From NCBI RefSeq assembly GCF_039905635.1, contig NZ_CP157000.1:1-64000 (forward strand): a stretch of 64,000 bases of DNA, read 5' to 3'. Source of the DNA: Microbacterium sp. ProA8 (lineage in GTDB: Bacteria > Actinomycetota > Actinomycetes > Actinomycetales > Microbacteriaceae). Below, piece after piece: positions 47,001 through 58,300 of the stretch (the first letter of the stretch is position 1; each line of letters begins with the position of its first letter). The translations under genes were made by a program, and so were the position numbers. The notes beneath the pieces are model-generated. The model was not told the DNA's origin. It did not search any database and saw nothing but the letters and a program-made list of their open reading frames with translations.

Positions 47001-49664
47001 TCAGGGCATCAGCACCAGGGTGTCGGTGGTGGCCGCGTCGACCGCCTTCGACGAGAACGCCCACGGCGTCAGCTCGGCCTTCTGCCAGGACTCGACCTGG
47101 TCGGTGTAGTTCGTGTGGAAGGCGTGGCCGCTCTGGCCGGTGAGCTGGTTCCAGCGCGAGTCGTCGAAGTCCGAGAGGTCGACGATCATGCGCATGGACG
47201 GCACGGTGACGGTCTCGAAGCTCTGCCCGAGGTCCCAGCCGGTCGCGTTGACCACCGACGAGCCGCCGCCGACCGGGTACGGTCCGCGGTTGAAGAGCCA
47301 CTCGATCGGCGCGATGCCCGACTCGCCGAAGCTGCCGTTGGTCAGGGGCAGCGCATGCAGCGAACCCCAGTTCCACCGCGACGGGTTGTCGTCCTGCTCG
47401 TCGACGAGCCGCTCGTACGCGTCGATCGCCGAGCGCTTGAGCATGTCGGCCATGCCGGAGACGCCCAGCTCTTCGTTGGTCCACCACGGCGATGCCTCGT
47501 CGTCGAGCAGCGCGTCCACGACGAGGAACAGCCGCCCCTGGCCGCTCAGGGGCGCCGGGTTCTCGCGTCCGTCGACGAAGACGTTCTCGACCAGGGTGTC
47601 CCACAGCACGTTGGCGTAGGCGGCGGCCGGCGAGTCGGCGTTGTTCTGCGCGTCCCATTCCTGCAGGAGGTCGAGTGCGGCATCCGTCTCGTCATCGCCC
47701 GTCGTGATCTCGGAGTAGGCCGCCGTCAGACGCATGCCGATGAAGGAGTAGTCGTCGGCCTGGATGGCGTTCAGGTCGTCGGCCGTGACCGGCCCCTTCG
47801 CGATCGCGCGCTGGATCAGCTCGTCGATGCGCGCGGCGCGCCAGCCGTAGTCCCAGTCGGCCGTGAGGCCGTACTGGTAGTCCGCGGCGACGATCGCGTT
47901 GTTCGCCGTCACGATGTAGCCCTCGGTGGGGTTGTACGAGACCGGGAGCTCCTCGAACGGGATGAAGCCCTGCCACGCGTACGTCGAATCCCAGCCGGGC
48001 TGCGGCATCGAGCCGTCGCCGGCGCCGCGGATCGGCAGCTTGCCCGGCGTCTGGTAGCCGATGTTGCCGTCGACGTCGGCGTAGATGAGGTTCTGCGCGG
48101 GCACGTCGAACAGGGCCGCGGCGCCGCGGAAGTCGTCGAAGTCCTGCGCGGTGTTGAGCGCGAAGATGGCGGATGCCGTGGTCCCCGGCTGGAGTGCGGT
48201 CCAGCGCAGGCTCACCGCGTAGTCTCCCGCCGGGGCATCGGTCGGCGCGACGACCGTGCCGCCCGTGCCGACGTAGGGGCTCTCGGCGATGGCGGTGAAG
48301 TCCTCGGTGAGGCCCGACACGATCGGGCCGCTCGCCGTGGAGCGCACCTCGAGCTCGACGTCCTCGCCGCCGGCGACCTTGAACGTCTCGGTGCGCGTCT
48401 CGAGCGGCACGAGCGCGCCGTCGTACCAGTACGAGTCGCCCTCGAGCTTCTCGAGGTAGAGGTCGGTGACGTCGGTGGTCAGGTTGGTGAATCCCCAGGC
48501 GATGCGCTCGTTGTGGCCGATCACGACGCCGGGCAGACCCGAGAAGCCGAAGCCGGCGACGTTGAAGGGGCACTCCTCGGAGACCGTCGAGCACTTCAGC
48601 TGGATCTGGTGCCAGACGCTCGGCAGCGAGGCGCCGAGGTGCGGGTCGTTGGCGAGGAGCGGCATCCCGGTGTCGGTCACGCTGCCCGACACGACCCACG
48701 AGTTCGAGCCGATGCCCTCGCCCGCGTCGCCCACCAGCTCGCTCACCGCGTCGATGACGCTGTCGGCCTCGGTCCACTCGATCGCGGCGGTGGAGGCATC
48801 CGTGTCGCCCGAAGCATCGCCTCCCGTGTCGCCCTCGGTCTCGCCCTCACCCTCAGCGGCCTCGCCCTCCGCGGGGAGGTCGGGCGCGGTCCCGACGGCG
48901 GGCACCGTCGCGATCTTGGGCACGATGACGGGGTTCCGGTCGAAGGGGTACCCCGGGTAGAGACCGTCGATCTGCGCCTCGGTGAAGCCCGCGGCGAGGA
49001 CCGCCCGCTCCGTCTCGTTCTCGATGTTGCTGCGGAGGTCCCAGGCCATGGCCTTGAGCCACGCGACCGAGTCGGCGGGCGTCCACGGCTCGATCTCGTA
49101 GTCCGGGTTCTGCAGACCCAGTACCGCGTACTCGAAGGAGGCGTCGGCGCCCTGGTTCTCGGCGAGGTAGGCGTTCACGCCGTCGGCGTAGGCGTCGTAG
49201 TGGGCACGCGCGATCGGGTCGAGCGCTTCGACCTCCTGCTCGGCGGTCGCGTGCCAGCCGAGGGTGCGCAGGAACTTGTCGGTCCCGAGCTGAGATTCGC
49301 CGAACAGCTCCGACAGGCGTCCGCTCGTCACGTGACGGCGGAAGTCCATCTCCCAGAAACGGTCCTGCGCCTGGACGTATCCCTGCGCGAAGAAGAGGTC
49401 GTGCGAAGAGTCGGCCGTGATGGTCGGGATGCCGAGCACATCGCGCTGCACCGTCACCTGTGCATCGAGGCCCGGCGCCTTCACCTCGCCGCTGAGCTGC
49501 GGGAACGAGCGCTGCGCGGTGAACGCCACGAAGCCGACGGCGATGAGGGCGAGCACGACGATGCCGGCGACGATGCTGAACAGGGTGATGCCGACCGTCC
49601 GCCCGACGGATCGACGGGGGGCGGTGTCGTCGACGGCATAGGGCGATGGCTGGGGCTTCGGCAT
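47001..49664 (-). CDS. Penicillin acylase family Ntn hydrolase
   Basis: An 887-residue exported or membrane-anchored hydrolase. It has an N-terminal transmembrane/signal segment (about 20-45), an alpha chain, an acidic Gly/Glu/Asp-rich linker (about 270-305), and a beta chain beginning at the nucleophile Ser320 (GIGSNSWVVSG), the residue that autocleaves the precursor. The family includes penicillin G, cephalosporin and AHL acylases; the true substrate is unknown. The ATG at 49664 (MPKPQPSPY) has GGAAAG upstream; the longer frame has no support. Confidence 0.93.
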   Translation of the reverse strand: MPKPQPSPYAVDDTAPRRSVGRTVGITLFSIVAGIVVLALIAVGFVAFTAQRSFPQLSGEVKAPGLDAQVTVQRDVLGIPTITADSSHDLFFAQGYVQAQDRFWEMDFRRHVTSGRLSELFGESQLGTDKFLRTLGWHATAEQEVEALDPIARAHYDAYADGVNAYLAENQGADASFEYAVLGLQNPDYEIEPWTPADSVAWLKAMAWDLRSNIENETERAVLAAGFTEAQIDGLYPGYPFDRNPVIVPKIATVPAVGTAPDLPAEGEAAEGEGETEGDTGGDASGDTDASTAAIEWTEADSVIDAVSELVGDAGEGIGSNSWVVSGSVTDTGMPLLANDPHLGASLPSVWHQIQLKCSTVSEECPFNVAGFGFSGLPGVVIGHNERIAWGFTNLTTDVTDLYLEKLEGDSYWYDGALVPLETRTETFKVAGGEDVELEVRSTASGPIVSGLTEDFTAIAESPYVGTGGTVVAPTDAPAGDYAVSLRWTALQPGTTASAIFALNTAQDFDDFRGAAALFDVPAQNLIYADVDGNIGYQTPGKLPIRGAGDGSMPQPGWDSTYAWQGFIPFEELPVSYNPTEGYIVTANNAIVAADYQYGLTADWDYGWRAARIDELIQRAIAKGPVTADDLNAIQADDYSFIGMRLTAAYSEITTGDDETDAALDLLQEWDAQNNADSPAAAYANVLWDTLVENVFVDGRENPAPLSGQGRLFLVVDALLDDEASPWWTNEELGVSGMADMLKRSAIDAYERLVDEQDDNPSRWNWGSLHALPLTNGSFGESGIAPIEWLFNRGPYPVGGGSSVVNATGWDLGQSFETVTVPSMRMIVDLSDFDDSRWNQLTGQSGHAFHTNYTDQVESWQKAELTPWAFSSKAVDAATTDTLVLMP

Positions 49665-49919
49665 TGAAGTGCTTTCCGAGCGAGGGTGGGGGAGAGACGC
49701 GGTGCCAGGCACCGCGGGATCGGGTCCCTATGCGTTCGGGTGGCACAGGCACCGCTCCGCATGCTAACCCCGACTCGCGGGTTGTGCCGAATCGTGTTCG
49801 CTTTTCGCCCCGCGACCGGCCCTTGTCGCAGCAGCGCGGTGGTGACGGAGTCGGCGGTTCCCGGGCCGCATGTCAGCCGATGACGCTGGGATGCAGGTCG
49901 CGCGCGTCGAGTTCGACCT

Positions 49920-50576
49920 TCACGCCCCCAATGGCACGAGGGTTGCCGCGGAGGCGGGGACCAGCACGTCGGGGTGCTCCTCGAGCAGCGCCGCGGCCTC
50001 GCGCCACGAGAGGCCGGCGACGCTGAGCACCGCCCGCACCGCGAGGTCGCGGGCGGCCGGCGACGAGGCATCCATCCGGGTGATCACGGTGCGCGCGGTC
50101 TCTTCGAGGAGCCGCGCGAGCGTCGGGGCGGCGACGTCGGTGCGCAGCACCTCGGCCTCCTGGCCGTCGCGGACGATGCGCACGACCGTGCGCCGCAGCG
50201 GGGCCAGCGCGGTCGCGGTCTCTTCGAGGTGGGCCTCATCGAGCGCGATCGCCGCGAGCACCTGGACGTGCGACGCCTCGGTCCACAGCGCGGCCGCCAG
50301 CCGTGCCAGTGCCACGCGTGCGTCTGCGTCGTCGACCGTCTCGGCGATGGCGTTGAACCTCTGCGCGCCCAGCGTCACGAGCTCGCGCACCAGTGCGTCG
50401 CGGTCGTCGAAGTGGCCGTACAGCGCTCGGCGCGACAGTCCCGCCTGCCGGGCGATCGCGTCGACCGATGCCCGCGGGTCGTGGGCGAGGGCCACGAGCG
50501 CGGCTGCCAGGATGCCGGCGCGGTTCTCCAGGGCGTCGCGTCGCGGCCGGCGCACGGCATCGATCGAAGAGTCCAT
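49920..50576 (-). CDS. TetR-family transcriptional regulator
   Basis: A 218-residue regulator with an N-terminal helix-turn-helix (about 30-70; SVDAIARQAGLSRRALYGHFDDRD) and a helical ligand-binding domain. A clear inverted-repeat operator overlaps its promoter (50595-50612), indicating autoregulation. The acylase gene lies downstream on the same strand across a 255-bp gap; whether it is a target is inference. Confidence 0.92.
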   Translation of the reverse strand: MDSSIDAVRRPRRDALENRAGILAAALVALAHDPRASVDAIARQAGLSRRALYGHFDDRDALVRELVTLGAQRFNAIAETVDDADARVALARLAAALWTEASHVQVLAAIALDEAHLEETATALAPLRRTVVRIVRDGQEAEVLRTDVAAPTLARLLEETARTVITRMDASSPAARDLAVRAVLSVAGLSWREAAALLEEHPDVLVPASAATLVPLGA

Positions 50577-50594
50577 GCCTCCAGGCTAGATATG

Positions 50595-50612
50595 TTGCAC
50601 GATGGTGTGCAA
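50595..50612. promoter_or_regulatory. TetR-type operator
   Basis: TTGCAC (50595-50600), N6, GTGCAA (50607-50612) is a perfect inverted repeat 19 bp before the TetR start, in an AT-richer stretch. Location and symmetry fit an autoregulatory TetR operator. Confidence 0.7.
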
Positions 50613-50687
50613 TTTGCCGGGCAGAGGCACGGCGAAAGCCCAGGTATCGCGGCTTTCGACGCGTGAACCGGGACGCGGGTGCGCCGG

Positions 50688-52175
<1,488 letters not shown>

Positions 52176-52190
52176 TCAACGGTGCGGATG

Positions 52191-52218
52191 ACGGATGCCC
52201 GGAGCCCGCGGCATCCGT
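52191..52218. repeat. GGATGCC/GGCATCC hairpin between argG and giant gene
   Basis: ACGGATGCC (52191-52199) and GGCATCCGT (52210-52218) form a 9-bp inverted repeat with a 10-nt loop in the divergent promoter region. Confidence 0.6.
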
Positions 52219-52334
52219 CCCGGTGAGGGCCCTCCGCAGACCGGACAATTTTCACAATGGTCACACGCCGGGTCTGGAATCTGCTCCTGATCTGGCCCTA
52301 GGCTGACGAAGGCACGGGCACTCAGGGGGTTGGT

Positions 52335-55300
52335 ATGAAGCGGCGTCGGAGTCTTCTGGCAGGGGTCACAGCACTGACACTGGCGGCCGCGTCCGTCTTC
52401 GTCGGGGTCGCGTCCCCGGCGTTCGCGGTCGCCGCGTTCGCGATACAGAAGACCGCCGTCGAAGCGGGACCCTTCGGGCCCGGCGACTCGGTGACGTACC
52501 AGATCACCGTCAACTGCTCGTCGACCAACGAGCCCGGCTGCGACAACACGCTGGTGAGCGACGCGCTCCCCGAGCCCCTCCTCTTCAACCCGGGAATCCC
52601 GAATCCGGTCACGGTGCAGATCAACCCGCCCGCCGGCCAGCCGGCGGGCACGTACGACCTCGAGGTCGACGCGGCCGCCAACAGCTTCACCGTCGCTCCG
52701 GGTCTGGATCTCGCGGCGAATCCCGTGCTCTGGCCGGCCGGCTACAGCATGACGATCACGGTGAACGCCATCGTCGACCCCGGCACCGACGGCACGTGGG
52801 ACGGTCAGACCGTCACCAACACGGCGACCGCCACGGGCGACAACGCCCCCTCTGCTTCGGCCACCGCCGACATCGTGCTCGACATCGAGACGACGCTGCT
52901 GCCGAGCATCGCCAAGTCGGTCGAGCCCACGAGCACGATTCCGGCCGTCGCCGGGCAGCCGGTGGACTGGACCGTCACGCCGGGCAACGGGTCGAACCAG
53001 AACGTCGACACGATCGTCATGCAGGACCCGGTGACGCCGCCGGCCGACTTCGGCGGCTACCTCGACTTCGCCGGCGTCGACATCACGGCGCCGCCGGGCA
53101 CCACGTCCACGACCACCGAGTACTTCGTCGCGGGCGCCTGGACGACGACCGAGCCGGACCCGCTGTCTGACGCGGGCGGCGTCCGCGTCACCTTCACCGG
53201 AACCTTCGCGCCCGGCGCGACGGGCGAGGTCATCGTGCACAGCGCCACGAACGACTCCGTGACGGACATCCCCGACGAGACCGATGTCACGGTGACCAAT
53301 GACGCGCAGTCGACCGTGGCGATCGGCGGCGAGACCAGCGACCCGGTCACCGCCGAGGCCAGCGTGACGATCGCGCAGCGCGAACCCGACGTGAGCATCG
53401 AGAAGTCGTTCGCCGACAACACGCTGGTGAGCGGCCAGAGCACCACCGCGAGCATCACGGCGACCGTCGGCGAGCAGACCGTGCAGACGCTCACGATCAC
53501 CGAGCCGTCCGCCGGGACGTCGACGTTCACCGACCAGGGACTGAGCTTCGACGGCTTCGGCGACGGGGTCGAGTGGCCCGTCGCCGCCACCACCGCAGAG
53601 ATCACCTACACCTACAGCGACTGCACGGAGAGCACCGCCTCCACGACGGCCGTCGGCACGCTCCCCGCGCCGACCGCGGGATGCACCGTCGACAGCTTCA
53701 CGGTGGTGTACTCGGCCGACGGCGACGACATCGTCTCGGGCGCTTACGCGACGATCCCGATGAACGTCACCGCGCTGCCGACAGACGCCACGCTGTCGTC
53801 CACGAACGTCGTCGACACCGCTGTCGAGAACACCAACGGCCAGACCGGCGTCGACGACGCCGAGGCGCCCTTCACCATCGAGCCGCAGACCCTCGACACG
53901 ACGGTGACGAAGTCCATCACGCCCGAGACCATCTGGGGCGTGCCGGGCACCAACGCCGATGTCACGCTCACCGGCAACGTCACTCCGGAGTCGACCGTCG
54001 GCTCCGAGAAGCTCGTGATCTCGGATCCCGTCGACCCGGCCGCGGGAACCGACTTCTGGGACAACTTCACCGCGACGTCGATCAGCAACACCGAGATCCC
54101 CGAGTGCACGACGCTCACGTTGCGCTATTGGCCGATCCCCGATGGACCGTGGACGGACTTCCCGGGCGCCACCGAGGTCCCCGGGCCGGAGGAGCTGTGG
54201 TCGTACCAGATCCCCGCCGACCTGCAGGACGACATCGGCGGCATCCAGTTCGAATACCTGCCGATGGACGCCGCCGGATGCCCCGAGCTGCTGCCGCCCG
54301 GATTCACGGTCGCCGCCCACATCGACGTGCAGGTGACGGAGCCCCACGACGAAGAGGTGACGTACACGAACGACGCGCAGTCGCTGGTGGACAACCCGGA
54401 CGCCGGCGGCGAGCACACCGACACCGACAGCGACGACATCAACCTGCTTCCCATCGATGGCGGCCCCGGCCCTGACTTCCTCGACAAGGAGTGGGTCCCC
54501 GATTCAGGCGTGGCGGCGTTGTCGGGCGACACCCGCACCGCACGCCTGTGGTGGTCGACGGACGGGCTGAACATCAGCGAGATGACGCTGACCGACATCT
54601 CGGAGCTCGAAGACCCCGAGGACACGGTGGCGTCGGTGTACGACGCGTTCGATCTTGTGGCGATCGACCCCATCACGACGGCCACCGACCCGCTGATCGT
54701 CGACGCCGAGGTCACCGAGGTGTCGCTGTGGCTCGACGACGCAGGATGGACCGACATCACCGACGCCGCCTGTGCGAACGGCTGCGTGGGCGAGTTCGGC
54801 GGTTACGAGCTCAGCGAAGCGGAGAGTGCAGCCGCGCTCGCCGTGCGCGTCGTGCTCACCGAGCGGACCGCGGGTGCCGGCGTGGGCGCGTCGTACGATC
54901 GCCGCCCGTTCGACCTCGACTTCCGCGTGCGTGACACGCTGCGCAGCAACTCCGAGGTATGGGTCCTGGGAAACTTCCACGACTACACGTACAACACCGA
55001 CTCCCCGGGTCTCGTGAACAACACTGCGAGCGCCCACGGCGTGAATGAGGCGACCGGGGTCGACAGCACCGATGTCGACGCCGACACGATCCTCATCGTC
55101 GACGAACCCATCAACGCGACGCTCACGAAGGAGTTCGATCAGGAGGTGCTGGGCCTGCCCGACCCCTCGCTCGGTGTGGATCCCGTCGACTACCCGCTGA
55201 TCAGCGGCAAGCTCGTGGCGACGAACACGTCCTCCGCGCGCGTGACCGGCATGGTCATCTCGGATCCGTCCGCCGACCAACCCGCTCCGACGGCGTTCGA

Positions 55301-58300
55301 CACGCTCAACCTGTACGACATCGATGCGATCCAGCGACCTTCGGGGATCTCGGAGACCGAGACGATCGTCACCCTCGATCGAAGCGGCATCGAGACGCCG
55401 TACACCTACGCCGACGCGCTCGCCCTCGAACGGGATGATCTGCTCGACGTGACGGGGATCACGGTGACGTTCCGCTCGGCCGACGCCAGCGCTGTCATCC
55501 CCTCCGCGGCGAACGGCGTCGTCGACCTGACGTGGCAGCTGCGCGACGTGCTGCGCTCCGACCCGAGCACTCCGGTCACGGTGACGCCCTCCGGCGAGAC
55601 CATCCTCAACGAGGCCGAGACCCAGCTCCAGAGTCCTGTGCTCGATGGCTGCGCCGACAACCAGTGCGGCACCGGGTCGGCGGACGCCGGCGACGAGTTC
55701 GCGATCGTGGCCGCGTCCTATGCGATCACCACGACGAAGTCGATCGCTCCCGAGTCGATCTACGAGGACCAGTCCAACAGCTACGTCACGCAGCTCGGGG
55801 GACGCCCGAACGGCACCGCTCGCGCCACGTTCTTCAGCCTGACCGACACGACGCCGACGTTCTGGAACACGATGGACTACCTGGGCGCGCAGATCACCGT
55901 GCCCGCACCGGTGAACCAGGTCGCCATGGACGTGCTCCTCGATGACGATGGCGCCGGCGACATCGAGTACACCGAGGTCGGCGGCGTGCTGACCGCGACC
56001 TGCAACGGCGCTCCGCTCGAGGACGACTCGCCCTGTTGGTTCGACGGCGACTGGGTGGATGCCGCGCCGGGCGACATCGTGACCTTCGACCTCCCCGACG
56101 GGGTGACCGACGAGAGCACCGTCGTAGGGGTGCGGTTCCGTGCCCAGGAAGTCGATGAGGCAGGCACCGTCCTGCAGTGGGAGCGGCCCTACAACCCGCA
56201 GCTGACGTTCTCGGTGACCACCGAGCGCCGCGAATTCCTGCGCAGCGACCCGACCGTGCTCGTGTCGACGACGCGGCCCGACCTGCAGCCGAACCCCGGC
56301 GAGACCGGTCTCGGGGTCATCAGCGACGACGTGCAGTCGTTCAGCGAGGCGCAGTTCGGCGCCCAGACCTTCGAGCAGTCTGGCGAGGCCGCGGATTCGA
56401 CGGTCGTGCTGCACCGCCCCAACGCCGTGAGAGTCACCAAGACGCGCGGCTCGTCGGCGCTCATCAGCCAGAACGGCACCATCCCGTACGTCATCACCGT
56501 CACCAACACCGGCCAGTGGAACATGACCGGTTTCACGATCGTCGACCAGGTGGACACGGATGCCGAGGGCTCACTGCTCGTCGAGCCCGACCCGACCGCC
56601 TACACCTTCGCGCTGAGCGGCACCGGCGCACCCGCCGGTGACCCCGGATTCACGGCATCCCTCGACGAGACGACAGGGTTGCTGACGATCGAGGCTCCCG
56701 CCGACTTCGTGTTCAGTGCCGGCTGGACCCTCACCGTCCAGGCGCCGCTGCAGTTCCGCGACGACGTCACGCCCGACACGACGGTGAGCAACGAGGTCAC
56801 CGTGTCGTCGGACCGGCTGTTCGAGACGTGTGAAGGTACGACGGTCGTCGACGGCAGGGACCTCACGCCCAAGCCGATCGAGAACACTCCGCCGGGAGTC
56901 GCCGAGTGCTCGGCCGACACCTCGATCTCGCCGATCGCGATCGCGACGATCGCCGCGAAGAAGTACGTCAAGGGGGACGACGCCGGTGACCCAGCGGTGC
57001 CCGGCGACGACGATCTCGGTGTGCTGAACGTCGAGGGCGACGCGGCCGCGTGCGACCCGAGCGTGCCGGGCGTCACGAACGACGGGTTCTACTCCTTCCC
57101 GTGCGCTCCGGTGACCCGACCCGGCGGACTGGAGACGTGGCGGCTGGACTTCACGAACACCGGCAACACGAGCGCGCGCGTCGTCGCCGCGCTCGATGTG
57201 CTGCCCGCCGTCGGCGACGAGGGTGTCATCGTTCCCGGTGCGCGCGAATCGCAGTTCCCGGTGACCCTGAACGGCGACGTCTTCGCGAACTTCGGTGAGC
57301 TAGCCGACAGTGCGAACGCCATGGGCAGTGTGCTCATCTCACCGGTCGAGCTGAGTCAGGAGTGCAACACCAACGCGATCAAGGTGTACACCGAGGACGC
57401 GGCGCCGCTGCCGGGCTGCGACTTCGGGTGGGTCCCGGTGACCCCTATCACCCCGGTCAGCACACTCAACGCCACCCGCAGCATGCTCCTGGTGCTCGAG
57501 TACCAGAACCCGGAACAGCTGTCTCCCGCCCCGGGCCTGCGGCCCGGCGAGACGCTGCGTCTGATCTACGACACGCAGACGCCGTACCTGCTGCCGGCCC
57601 AGTCGGCGGTGCCGTCGGGTCTGCCCGTCGCGTACAACTCGTTCGCGACGGCATCCCGCTCGAACCCGACGGTGACCCAGCCCGAGCGACCTTCGCTCGT
57701 CGTCGAGCCCCAGAAGGTCGGCGTCGCGGCTGCGACGGGTCAGCTGCTGCTGTCGAAGGTCGTCGAGGCGCCCGAGTTCGCCACCGACATCGAGTTGCCC
57801 GCCGGCTACCCGCTGCTGGTGACCTGCACGTCGGGCGGCCTGCCGGTGACCCTGCTGCACGCCGACGGCTCGGACGCCAGCCGGCCCTCGGTGGATGCCG
57901 ACGGGACGGTGCTCGCCTACAACAGCATCACCGGACCGGTGAACCTTCCGCTGTTCTCGACGTGCACCGTGGCGGAGGATCCGCTGATCCCCGGTGTCAC
58001 GGTGACGGTCGACCCCGAGGACGGGGTGACCGCCGACCGGGACTGGAGCGAGGAGCCCTCGGTCTGGAATCCCTACAGCGGAGATCCTGAGCAGTCGTCC
58101 ATCGAGGTCACGAACGTGTTCTCCGCCGGCGGTTTCACCGTCGAGAAGAGCGTCGACAACGGCGGTGCGGTGAACCAGGGCGGCGAGCCCATCGTGTACG
58201 AGCGCACCTACGCGTTCGAGGCGAGCTGCATCTATCTCGACCAGGAGACGATTCCCGAGGCCGACCTCGAGTTCACCCTCGTCGACGGTCAGTCGAAGAC

